A DNA stretch of 64,000 nucleotides from Zea mays (Eukaryota > Streptophyta > Magnoliopsida > Poales > Poaceae). The translations under genes were made by a program, and so were the position numbers. Each line of letters starts with the position of its first letter. The first letter of the stretch is position 1. Below, piece after piece: positions 1 through 10,214 of this stretch. Below the pieces are notes generated by a model. It was not told the DNA's origin, made no database searches, and worked only from the letters and a program-made list of their open reading frames with translations. The stretch is taken from positions 145,911,982 through 145,975,981 of the forward strand of contig NC_050097.1 in assembly GCF_902167145.1 (NCBI RefSeq). Reading direction: 5' to 3'.

Positions 1-194
1 TCGCACTTTGATTTATTGTAAGGACTATATGGACGTCTCAGACGTATGATGTAATCGACTATTATTCCCTTTTAATACTATTTTGAGCACTGTGTGATGA
101 TGTCCATGTTATGTAACTGCTGTGTACGTGAATAACTGATCCTGGCACGTACATGGTTCGCATTCGGTTTGCCTTCTAAAAACCGGGTGTGACA
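1..194 (+). repeat. 3' end of left LTR (Tekay-type)
   Basis: Ends in ACCGGGTGTGACA and is followed directly by the primer-binding site. It matches the last 194 bp of the right LTR (9202-9395) base for base by eye. About 2.7 kb of this LTR lies left of the window. Confidence 0.95.
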
Positions 195-198
195 TAAG

Positions 199-210
199 TG
201 GTATCAAAGC
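199..210 (+). promoter_or_regulatory. primer-binding site, initiator Met tRNA type
   Basis: TGGTATCAAAGC lies 4 bp inside the left LTR. It matches the usual initiator-Met tRNA primer site (TGGTATCAGAGC) with one change. Confidence 0.85.
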
Positions 211-454
211 CGTGCTGACTGTAGGACCGCTAACCTAGAGTAGAATGGTCGTTCTAAGGACTATAGACCTCTGTCCCTGCCTTGACTTTGGTATCCCTTC
301 AAAAGTTGGTCCTACTGACCAAACCTATGTTCTACTACATATTATACCTTGCTGAAAATTATGTTTTATTCTGATCCTTCATTTATTTATGATTCATTAC
401 TTGCTGGTCATATTAATTCTGTTCTCACCCTTTTGCTTGCGATGTCTTTTGTAG

Positions 455-1468
455 ATGGCTCGACTTAGACACACTGCACGAAAGTCAGTCATCCCCTTCT
501 TACCCTCCCGCCTTGCTGAGCGTCCGCTTCGCCGTCCTGTGGCCGGACAGTCCAGCCACTTGGAGAGACTACACCACCGCCTGCGTGAGGAGCAGGAACG
601 TCGACGACAGGAGCAGCAGAGCTCTTCCTTCTCGCTCCACCAGGAGATAGAGTCTGTGAGGAGCTGCTCTCCTGTGCTTCCTCTGGAGGCGCCCCCTGCA
701 CCACCACTGGGCGTCCCAGCTTCTGGAGTAGCTGCTGGAGGAGACTCAGACGACGGAGATGGCGACGACAGCTCGAGCCACGACACCGACTTCTCTGCTA
801 ACCCTGAGCCGGAAGGATGGGTTGCTCGACCCATCACTCGCGACGCTGCTCGCGGGTGTCACTTCCACGATGCGCTCGACACCCTGCTACGTCGGGCATT
901 TGACCGACATACTTGGTCCGTCGAGTATCGCTGTGTGGTCTACCAGCACAGTCGCGGGGTCTACCCGGATCGCTGGGAGGCAACTTGCTTGGTGCGCTGC
1001 CCGGAGAACAATCTCCAGGGAGCGGAGGCTTGCTCAGAGCACTATTCTATCTCTGAGCGGGACTCAGCTGAGGCAGCCATGCAAGATGCTGCACGGCGTG
1101 CGCTTTCGCACTACTGCTCGGTTTTCGGTGGGGCAGCTGACGGTCTTGACCTGAAGTATTACCCCCGCCGTTCATCTGGCAGCACAGGAGGCGTGATTGT
1201 CTCACCTGTCGGTGAGGGCAATCCTAGGTTGAGCAGCACAGTCAACCTAGCCGCCGTGCTAAACACGGAGCTGGACCATGCATTAGACGAGCTGAGTAGG
1301 GCTCGTGCTGAGATCGCCCTGCTGCGGGCTGAGCGCGCGGAACGTCGTCACCTGGACGGTGGTTCCCCCGCTCCCGTTGGGACTCAGCACCCGTACCGCT
1401 CACCTCAGCGTGGACACCAGTCTTATGGCAATCCCGCCTGCAAGACCAAGATAAACCTAGAACCATAG
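455..1468 (+). CDS. upstream ORF of Tekay-type element, 337 aa, dsRNA-binding-like segment
   Basis: An uninterrupted 337-codon ORF starts at ATG 455 between the primer site and gag; it is separate from gag-pol. Residues 1-60 are basic (Arg-rich), 76-115 are Pro- and then Asp/Ser-rich, and 262-300 look like a coiled coil. Residues about 150-222 read as three beta-strand-like stretches (YRCVVYQHSRG, WEATCLVRC, EACSEHYS) followed by an Ala-rich helix (SAEAAMQDAARRALSHY), a layout resembling a double-stranded-RNA-binding domain. That fold is my inference; I recognise the ORF only as a type found in grass Tekay-like elements. It has no stop, unlike the neighbouring gag-pol. About 400 bp of leader (gag start at 1876) separates it from gag, so it may be translated from its own or a spliced transcript. 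Confidence 0.7.
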   Translation: MARLRHTARKSVIPFLPSRLAERPLRRPVAGQSSHLERLHHRLREEQERRRQEQQSSSFSLHQEIESVRSCSPVLPLEAPPAPPLGVPASGVAAGGDSDDGDGDDSSSHDTDFSANPEPEGWVARPITRDAARGCHFHDALDTLLRRAFDRHTWSVEYRCVVYQHSRGVYPDRWEATCLVRCPENNLQGAEACSEHYSISERDSAEAAMQDAARRALSHYCSVFGGAADGLDLKYYPRRSSGSTGGVIVSPVGEGNPRLSSTVNLAAVLNTELDHALDELSRARAEIALLRAERAERRHLDGGSPAPVGTQHPYRSPQRGHQSYGNPACKTKINLEP

Positions 1469-1875
1469 ATCGTTAGAGTTGGATCTTGTAATTAATACGA
1501 AATAAATATATACATGGAAGCTTCAGTCTTAGCGTTAGTCTCGGTCTTAGTTAGTTTTAGTTAGACAGGGCAGTTTGCTATATCCTGTGCATTTATGTTT
1601 GTCATGATGAACTATGTTTGGTTTGGATCTTTGTAATGATTGTCACCAGAGTGTGGGTATCCCCTGCATTTTGGTTTACATACTATGTCAATAAAGTTAG
1701 TTATATAGTTGGGAAAACCTTTATTCTACTTTCCTCTTTATCTGAGAAGCTGTGTGGTCTGTGTTGGAGATCAGTGAAGATGCTCATCTGTTCAGTGCTG
1801 TTGGAGAATTCTATACTCTTTTCTTATGCTGCAAGCTTTGCCAGATCAGTTCTGATGTGTGGTTGCATTCTGCAG

Positions 1876-4800
1876 ATGTCAGAGAACAGGCGTAGAGGAG
1901 GAAGGCGTGCTCAGCAGGAGCAAGCCGGTCAGCAAGATGAGGCGCCCCAGCAGCAGCAGCTGCCGCCCCCGCCCCCGATGTCGATTGAGCAGATGTTTCT
2001 GATGCAGACTCAGGCAGTTCAAGCCATCGGTCAGACTCTGGCCGCCATTCAGCAGCAGCAGCAGCAGCAGCAAGCACCACCTCAACCTCAGATGCCTCAG
2101 ATGCCCAGAGACAAGCGTGCTGAGTTCATGAGAGGTCATCCACCAACGTTTGCTCACTCTTCTGACCCCATGGATGCTGAAGATTGGCTGCGCACTGTGG
2201 AGCGGGAGTTGCATACCGCTCAGTGCGATGACAGGGAGAAAGTCTTGTATGGTCCCCGTTTGTTGAGAGGAGCAGCCCAATCATGGTGGGAGTCTTACCT
2301 CGCCACCCATGCCAACCCCGACACCATCACCTGGGAAGAGTTCAGAGGTAGCTTTCGTCAGTACCATGTGCCTGCAGGTCTGATGACAGTGAAGAAGGAG
2401 GAGTTCCTGGCCCTTAAGCAAGGGTCATCGTCTGTCAGTGAGTATCGGGACAGGTTTCTGCAGTTGTCTCGCTACGCTCCCGAAGATGTCAACACCGACG
2501 CCAAGCGACAATACCGTTTTTGAGAGGCTTGGTTGACCCTCTGCAGTATCAGCTGATGAATCACACCTTCCCGACATTCCAGCACCTGATTGACAGAGCA
2601 ATCATGACAGAAAGGAAGCGTAAGGAGATGGAAGATCGTAAGCGCAAGATCAGTGGACCCCAGCCTGGAAGCAGCAGCCGTCCCCGTTTCTCAGGCAATC
2701 AACCTCAGCAGTTCAGGCAGAACCAGCGTCCACCTCAGCAGCATCAGCAGCGTCAGCAGTATCAGCAGTTCCAAAGGCAGTATCCTCAGCATCAGTACCA
2801 GAACCGTCAGAGCAATCAGTCAGGAGGTCAGTTTCAGAAGCAGAATCAGCAAGCACCTCGTCTTCCTGCCCCAGCAAATCAGCAGAACAGTCAGGCAGCA
2901 CCAGCTCAGGTTGGAAACAGGGCATGTTTCCACTGTGGAGAGCAAGGCCATTGGGTGATGCAATGTCCGAAGAAGGCAGCCCAGCAGCAGTCAGGCCCCA
3001 ATGCCCCAGCAAAGCAGAATGTGTCTCAGCCTGGAGCAGGCAATCGCCCTCAGCCGCGCTATAATCATGGAAGGCTGAACCACTTGGAGGCTGAAGCAGT
3101 TCAGGAGACCCCCGACATGATAGTAGGTATGTTCCCAGTCGACTCCCATATTGCAGAAGTGTTATTTGATACTGGAGCAACACATTCTTTCATTACTGCA
3201 TCATGGGTAGAAGCACATAATCTTCCAATTACTACCATGTCAACCCCTATTCAAATTGACTCAGCTGGTGGTAGAATTCGAGCTGATAGCATTTGTTTAA
3301 ATGTAAGTGTGGAAATAAGGGGGATAGCGTTTCCCGCCAACCTTATAGTAATGGGTACTCAGGGAATAGATGTCATCCTAGGGATGAATTGGTTAGATAA
3401 GTATCAGGCAGTTATCAGTTGTGATAAAAGGACAATCAAGTTGGTGTCCCCACTAGGAGAGGAAGTGGTGACCGAGTTAGTCCCGCCTGAGCCAAAGAAA
3501 GGAAGTTGTTATCAGATGGCTGTCGATAGCAGTGAAGCAGACCCGATCGAGAGTATCAAGGTTGTTTCCGAATTCCCGGATGTGTTTCCAAAGGATTTAC
3601 CGGGTATGCCGCCAGAGCGGAAAGTTGAATTTGCTATAGAGCTTCTTCCTGGAACCGCCCCTATCTTTAAGAGAGCTTACAGAATATCTGGACCAGAGTT
3701 GGATGAACTTAAGAAGCAGATTGATGAGCTGTCAGAGAAAGGTTACATCCGGCCAAGCACCTCGCCTTGGGCCGCCCCTGCCTTGTTTGTGGAGAAGAAA
3801 GATGGCACCAAGAGGATGTGTATCGATTATCGAGCTTTGAATGAAGTCACGATCAAGAACAAGTATCCTTTGCCCAGAATAGAAGATCTGTTCGACCAGT
3901 TGAGAGGAGCCAGTGTGTTCTCCAAGATCGATCTGAGGTCAGGTTATCATCAGCTCAGGATCCGACCTTTGGACATTCCGAAGACGGCATTCATTACCAA
4001 GTAGGGTTTATATGAGTTCACAGTGATGTCTTTTGGTTTGACCAATGCGCCAGCATTCTTTATGAACTTGATGAACAGTGTATTCATGGATTATCTTGAT
4101 AAGTTCGTGGTGGTATTCATTGATGACATTCTGGTTTATTCTCAAAGTGAAGAAGAGCATGCAGATCATTTGAGGATGGTATTGCAGAGATTGCGAGAGC
4201 ACCAGTTGTATGCAAAGTTGAGCAAGTGTGAGTTCTGGATCAGTGAAGTCCTGTTCTTGGGTCACATAATCAACAAAGAAGGATTGGCTGTGGATCCGAA
4301 GAAAGTGGCAGACATTCTAAACTGGAAAGCGCCAACGGATGCTCGAGGAATCAAGAGCTTCATTGGAATGGCCGGATATTATCGGCGATTCATTGAAGGG
4401 TTTTCGAAGATTGCGAAGCCAATGACAGCGTTGCTAGGCAACAAGGTTGAGTTCAAGTGGACCCAGAAATGCCAAGAGGCCTTTGAAGCGCTGAAAGAGA
4501 AGTTGACAACAGCGCCTGTCCTAGTCTTGCCTGATGTGCACAAGCCCTTCTCGGTGTATTGCGATGCTTGTTACACAGGTTTGGGATGTGTGTTGATGCA
4601 AGAGGGAAGAGTTGTGGCTTACTCGTCCCGACAGCTGAAGGTTCATGAGAAGAACTACCCAATCCATGATCTAGAGTTGGCAGCAGTGGTTCACGCACTG
4701 AAGACATGGAGGCACTATCTGTATGGACAGAAATGCGATGTTTACACAGACCACAAGAGTCTGAAGTACATATTCACTCAGTCAGAATTGAACATGAGGC

Positions 4801-6452
4801 AACGAAGATGGTTAGAATTGATCTAAGACTATGAGTTGGAGATTCATTACCATCCAGGAAAAGCGAACGTAGTGGCAGATGCTTTAAGCAGAAAGAGTCA
4901 AGTCAATCTGATGGTCGCTCGTCCGATGCCTTATGAGTTGGCCAAAGAGTTTGACAGGTTGAGTCTCGGGTTTCTGAACAATTCGCGAGGAGTCACAGTT
5001 GAATTGGAACCTACCTTGGAGCGCGAAATCAAAGAAGCGCAGAAAAATGATGAGAAGATCAGTGAGATTCGGCGATTGATTCTAGATGGCAGAGGCAAAG
5101 ACTTTCGAGAAGATGCAGAAGGTGTGGTATGGTTCAAAGACCGCTTGTGTGTTCCCAATGTCCAGTCTATTCGGGAGTTGATTCTTAAGGAAGCTCATGA
5201 GACAGCTTATTCGATTCACCCTGGCAGTGAGAAGATGTATCAGGATCTGAAGAAGAAATTCTGGTGGTACGGAATGAAAAGAGAAATCGCAGAGCATGTG
5301 GCTATGTGCGATAGTTGTCGAAGAATTAAGGCAGAACACCAGAGACCAGCTGGATTGTTGCAACCGTTGCAGATCCCTCAGTGGAAATGGGATGAAATTG
5401 GTATGGATTTCATAGTCGGATTGCCTCGCACTCGAGCCGGCTACGATTCCATTTGGGTAGTAGTGGACCGCTTGACCAAGTCAGCCCACTTCATACCTGT
5501 CAAGACCAACTACAACAGTGCAGTATTGGCAGAATTGTATATGTCTCGGATCGTTTGTCTTCATGGTGTGCCAAAGAAGATAGTGTCAGACAGAGGAACG
5601 CAGTTCACCTCTCATTTCTGGCAGCAGTTGCATGAAGCCTTGGGCACGCATCTGAATTTCAGTTCAGCTTATCACCCGCAGACAGATGGTCAGACTGAAA
5701 GAACCAATCAAATCCTTGAAGATATGTTGAGAGCCTGTGCGTTGCAAGATCAGTCCGGATGGGACAAGCGATTGCCTTATGCGGAGTTTTCCTATAACAA
5801 CAGTTACCAGGCCAGTTTGAAGATGTCACCGTTTCAAGCGCTGTATGGAAGGAGTTGCAGAACTCCGTTGCAATGGGATCAGCCTGGAGAGAAGCAGGTG
5901 TTTGGGCCAGATATTTTGCTTGAAGCCGAAGAGAACATCAAGATGGTCCGAGAGAATCTGAAGATAGCGCAATCAAGGCAGCGAAGCTATGCAGACACAA
6001 GAAGAAGAGAGCTGAGTTTCGAAGTCGGAGACTTTGTCTATCTGAAAGTGTCACCGATCAGAGGAGTCAGAAGATTCGGAGTCAAAGGCAAGCTGGCACC
6101 CCGCTACATTGGTCCGTATCAAATTCTCTCAAAGCGTGGAGAAGTGGCTTATCAGCTCAGCCTGCCAGAGAATTTGTCTGCTGTGCATGATGTCTTTCAT
6201 GTGTCTCAATTGAAGAAGTGTTTGCGTGTGCCAGAAGAGCAGTTGCCAGTGGAAGGTCTTGAAGTCCAGGAGGACTTGACCTATATTGAGAAGCCAGCTC
6301 AGATCCTTGAGGTTGCAGATAGAGTCACCCGAAGGAAGACCGTCAGAATGTGCAAAGTCAGATGGAGTCACCACTCTGAGGAAGAAGCAACCTGGGAGCG
6401 TGAAGATGATCTGATGGCCAAGTACCCGGAGCTCTTTGCTAGCCAGCCCTGA
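1876..6452 (+). pseudogene. gag-pol: gag-pol of Tekay-type chromovirus, broken by one frameshift and two stops
   Basis: Gag likely starts at ATG 1876 (MSENRRRGGRRAQ), followed by a Gln tract (CAG repeats near 2050), the retrotransposon gag core (SWWESYLATH near 2290) and a CCHC knuckle ([14 protein letters not shown], about 2926-2968). Protease is at [12 protein letters not shown] (about 3163-3198), reverse transcriptase from about 3650 with FIDDILVYS near 4117, and RNase H near 4555-4765. Integrase has its HHCC finger near 5197-5340 and DDE segments (MDFIVGLP, SDRGTQF, HPQTDGQTER), and the chromodomain ends at the stop at 6450. Three lesions: a one-base frame change in a T run at 2516-2521, an in-frame TAG at 4002-4004 inside RT, and an in-frame TAA at 4824-4826 in RNase H. 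All other segments are open and family-typical, so decay is recent or was inherited from a defective template. Confidence 0.92.
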
Positions 6453-6473
6453 ATCTCGAGGGCGAGATTCTTT

Positions 6474-6488
6474 TAAGGGGGATAGGTT
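6474..6488 (+). promoter_or_regulatory. polypurine tract of Tekay-type element
   Basis: The purine run AAGGGGGATAGG sits directly before the right LTR start (TGTAACG at 6489), where plus-strand priming takes place. Confidence 0.8.
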
Positions 6489-7059
6489 TGTAACGCCCCG
6501 AATTTTGCAGTTGAATTTTTTCTTTTCTTTACTCGCCAAAATTCGGGCGTTACCTTTCCCTTTTCTTTTTCCCCTCGCTAAACCTTGACCTTTTTCAAAG
6601 TTTAGCGGGATTCGGTTTGGATCTCCCGTGTAGGAAAAACCCTAAATACCTTATGTTGTTTGATGCACCATGCCGAACCTTGCATTTCTTTTGATTGCTT
6701 TGAAAGTGCAAATGCATGCATGTAGAAAGATCGGATTTCGAAAATGAGGAGAAGATCTTTTCTTTCTTTTTCTCTCTCTTTCTCTCTCCTCTTTTTCTCT
6801 CTCTCCCGCGCCGTGGGCCGACCCCGGCCGGCCCAGCCGCCCCTGGCGCCCCCCCTTTTGGGCCCAATTGGCCCATGCCGCCCCCCATCTCCCTTTTTCC
6901 CAAAACCCTCTCCCTCTCCCTCTCATTTTCCCTCTCTCTCCCTAAGCCGCCGCCCCTACCCCTGCCCTAGCCGCCGCCCCTGCCTAGGCCGCCGCCCCTC
7001 CCCGTCGCCGATCGGCCGCCCCGCTCGGCCGCCCCGTCCCCGTCCCCGGTGAGGCCCCT

Positions 7060-7122
7060 CCCCCTCTCCTCCCTCCCCCTCTCCTCCCTCCCCCTCTCCT
7101 CCCTCCCCCTCTCCTCCCTCCC
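7060..7122 (+). repeat. 15-bp CT-rich tandem repeat in LTR
   Basis: About four copies of CCCCCTCTCCTCCCT in a row, directly downstream of a possible splice donor (GTGAG at 7049). Confidence 0.85.
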
Positions 7123-7363
7123 CTTCCCCTCGCCGCTCGGCCCCATGGCCGGTTCGGCCGCCCGCCCCACCCCGCCCGCTCGGCCCCTTGGCCGCGCCCC
7201 CGGCCCCCCAGCGCGCCCCCGGCTCGGCCGCCTGGCCAGCCCGGCCGCCCCCCCCCCCCCCCGCGCGTGCCCCCATGGCCGGCTCGGCCGCTCGGCCGCC
7301 CCGCGCCCTGCCCCGCGCCCCTGCGCGCCCAGCGGCTCGGCCGCCCCGCCCCCCTGCTCGGCC

Positions 7364-7497
7364 GGCTCGGCCGCCCCCTGCGCCGCCCGCCCTTGCCAGC
7401 CCGGCCGCCCGCCGCCGGCTCAGCCGCCCCGGCTCGGCCGCCCCCTGCGCCGCCCGCCCTTGCCAGCCCGGCCGCCCGCCGCCGGCTCAGCCGCCCC
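7364..7497 (+). repeat. two perfect 67-bp tandem units in LTR
   Basis: A GC-rich unit beginning GGCTCGGCCGCCCCCTG occurs at 7364 and again at 7431, with the start of a third at 7498. The ORFs seen here on both strands arise from base composition. Confidence 0.85.
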
Positions 7498-8002
7498 GGC
7501 TCGGCCGCCCCTGCGCGCCCCGCCTAGGGCCGGTTCAACCGCCCCTAGGGCCGGTTCAACCGCCCCCCCCCCCCCTCTGTTTTTTTTATTTTTTTTTTAT
7601 TTTATTTTATTTACTTTCTGTGATCATAATTACTGTATTTTAAGTAGGCTAATCACTGTTCATGCTATGGGAAAATAGGAAGTTTAATTTAAAATTCCGT
7701 TATGTTATTGATTCACGTAGTTAATTGTTTACCCTGTGCAATGTTGATCAACTAAAAGTGATTAGGTTTCCATTAGTATATATAAATATATATAACAGAA
7801 TTATTTTGTTAAAAACCAATTGTGTCATTAGTGCATAAGATTTAACCCCCTGCGAGACCTTTCCCGTTTCTTTCTAACCATAACAAATGCGTTATCGAAT
7901 GTCATACTTGGTGCATATTCACTTTATTTGTTATCTTGTATGGTGTACTGTTCTTTTGTATTAAATATGTGGATGGATGTATGTATGTTTGCGCTCGCAT
8001 AG

Positions 8003-9138
8003 AGAACGATCCGGTCGAAGAGCCCGAGGAATTCGCAGGAGAAGCCCCTGAGCAGCAGTCGGTTGGTGGAGGCAAGTGTCCTTTGACCTATCTCTGTCCT
8101 ATTCATTCTTTAATTCACCTCCCGCATTACACATTTATACCTAAGGATTGACTAGCTTTTGTTATCCATGTCCTTGTTTACCTATTTGGGTCGGATTATT
8201 ACTACTTAGTCTGATGCTATTGCTCAACTCTAATCAATGAACATGATGTGATTATCTATGATACGCTGTTTTCCCGTTCTTCTTTATGATTATACTTGTG
8301 GTTTTCAAGGGGACTCGAGTGGTTTCTCGAGTGCCTCTCCGTAAGGACCTGTTCTATGGATGACCGCCCGGGAAAACAGTGCAACCATGAGGGTGGAATG
8401 GGGTGCCCTTAGCTGAATAATTAGAGGATCCGGGATGTAGTTCACTTAGCCGTCGTGCCGTCAATGGGGCTCGGTGTATGCGGCTCGCTCTGCCAAGTTT
8501 GGGTTCGCCCCTTGGGGAGGAGTGCGGTGCATTTAGGAAACCTAACGGGTGGCTACAGCCCCGGGGAATCTTTGTAAAGGCTACGTAGTGAAACCCTGCC
8601 TATTCACCTTGGTAGTGTTTAAGGGTTTGATCGGCCCGAGGCAAGAGGGAATCACGGCTTGTGGGTAAAGTGCACAACCTCTGCAGAGTGTTATGAAACT
8701 GATATATCAGCCGTGCTCGCGGTTATGAGCGGCCAAGGGAGCTCCAGAGATTAGTGATACTTGATCAGAGATATTTTGGTACAGGTGGCAATGAGATTGA
8801 TGGTTCTGGTTATGATTATGGTATTGGTAAGTGGTATTCTTTCCGTTTGGAAAGGATACATTGGGTTAATAACTTGGGTTAATGTTATAACCTGGCTTTC
8901 TACTAGTAAGTAATAACCTGACCAACTAAAAGCAACTGCTTGACTGATCCCCACATAAAGCTAGTCCACTACAGCCAAACAGGATACTTGCTGAGTATGT
9001 TGATGTGTACTCACCCTTGCTCTACACACCAAACCCCCCCCCCCCCCCCCAGGTTGTCAGCATTGCAACCACTGCTCAGGAGAAGATGAAGCTGTGGAAG
9101 GAGACTTCCAGGAGTTCCAAGACTACGACGAGTTCTAG
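8003..9138 (+). other. possible spliced acidic mini-gene inside the Tekay LTR (last two exons)
   Basis: Exon at 8003-8071 (after acceptor CGCATAG) encodes an acidic stretch rich in Glu/Pro (EEPEEFAGEAPEQQ). It ends at a GC-type donor, GAG|GCAAGT. The next acceptor is the CAG after a C run at 9050-9052. The exon at 9053-9138 continues in frame with CQHCNHC, then an acidic tail ending QDYDEF and a TAG at 9136-9138. A leader exon may end at the GTGAG donor at 7049. The older LTR at 27202-29975 shows the same donors, acceptors, frame and motifs. No convincing ATG is seen in a spliced leader, so translation is uncertain. Function unknown. Confidence 0.4.
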
Positions 9139-9395
9139 GTGTGGGTTAGCGGCAACCCCCAGTCGGCTGCCTGTGAAGGCCGTGTTATCTACGTTTCGTT
9201 TTCGCACTTTGATTTATTGTAAGGACTATATGGACGTCTCAGACGTATGATGTAATCGACTATTATTCCCTTTTAATACTATTTTGAGCACTGTGTGATG
9301 ATGTCCATGTTATGTAACTGCTGTGTACGTGAATAACTGATCCTGGCACGTACATGGTTCGCATTCGGTTTGCCTTCTAAAAACCGGGTGTGACA

Positions 9396-10214
9396 CCGCC
9401 TCAGGCCACTCGGGCTCCGCGCCCACTACTGATTAGGGGTTCATTGGCTGGCCCCCGAAGGGTTCGACAGCCGCCTCAGAGCACGCAGAATGAGGGATGA
9501 CTCTGGGTACGTTCGATACACAACCAAGGCTCGGGCTACGCTCCCGAGGTACCCTAGGACATTTCCGAGACCGACGGGAACGATTTTGTAATGGAATCCC
9601 ACCAGAGGGAGGCATCGAGCCCTCGGACCCTATCAAAAGGGGACCGGGTCCAGCGAATCACCCGCAGGTACTTTTGGAGCGCGCCTCCGGGCCACTAGCT
9701 GACCCCTAACGAATGGGGAACGGGCATCCACTCGGATTACCCGTTAGCACTCACGGGAGACACCATGTTCGGCGCCCTCCGAGGGCAACATGGCGCTTTC
9801 CCCCCTCCTCCTTGCAGAAAGGCAACGCAGGGGTGTATGAAAAAAGCCGAGTCTGTCCTTGACCGTCCTCTCGCTCTGTGCGGAGGCTCGGGGGCTGCTC
9901 TCGCAAACCCGGCTCCGGCCAAACCGTTGACAACGTCAACATACCAGCCTGAGAACTTGGGACCTGACTAAGCACCCGGGCAATGACTAGTTCGCATGAG
10001 GGAACAACCAAACTGGCCGAGCCATCACGAAAGGCACTAAGACCTCGAAGGAGTCAAAACACTCCTTCGAGGCCTCGGGGGCTACACCCGGCGGGTGCGC
10101 TCGCGCGCACCCACCGGAACGAAATGCAACCGAGAAAGGTCGGTGCCCTTGCAAAAAAGTGCGACAAAAGCCTCCAAGCGAGTGCCAACACTCCCTTTGA
10201 GGCTCGGGGGCTAC
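9396..10214 (+). other. noncoding 3' internal region of Tat-type element
   Basis: Matches, inverted, the region 32927-33880. It includes one unit of the roughly 86-bp repeat (TTCGACAGCCGCCTCAGAGC) found several times there. It ends in the purine-rich GAGGCTCGGGGGCTAC (10199-10214), the likely polypurine tract. No coding capacity. Confidence 0.75.

Larger units (their letters stand above)
1..9395 (+). mobile_element. Ty3/gypsy Tekay/Del-type chromovirus (left LTR cut by window edge)
   Basis: Order on the plus strand: 3' end of the left LTR (1-194), primer-binding site, a separate upstream ORF, gag-pol with a C-terminal chromodomain, polypurine tract, full right LTR (6489-9395). Protease-RT-RNase H-integrase order and the terminal chromodomain place it in the Tekay/Del chromoviruses. 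The visible 194 bp of the left LTR match 9202-9395 with no difference I can find, so the insertion looks recent. It interrupts the 3' internal region of a Tat-type element continuing at 9396; the left target-site copy lies outside the window, so the duplication (expected CCGCC, 9396-9400) cannot be checked. Confidence 0.93.
6489..9395 (+). repeat. right LTR (Tekay-type), 2907 bp
   Basis: Runs from TGTAACGCCCCGAATTTTG to ACCGGGTGTGACA. A CT-rich and then very GC-rich stretch fills about 6770-7570, followed by an AT-rich part and a conserved block at about 8317-8760. The older LTR at 27202-29975 is alignable over much of its length but differs strongly in the GC-rich part. No clear TATA box was seen. 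The LTR also holds the possible spliced mini-gene described separately. Confidence 0.93.

Noticed and set aside
6716..7678. Several overlapping ORFs of 67-209 aa on both strands
   Set aside because: They lie in CT- and GC-rich tandem repeats of the LTR; their Pro/Arg/Ala/Gly-rich products come from base composition and appear in all frames.
7936..8151. 71-aa ORF with an upstream ATG reading into the LTR mini-gene exon
   Set aside because: In the old LTR the equivalent stretch has a stop directly after MYV, so this start is not conserved; I prefer the spliced reading.
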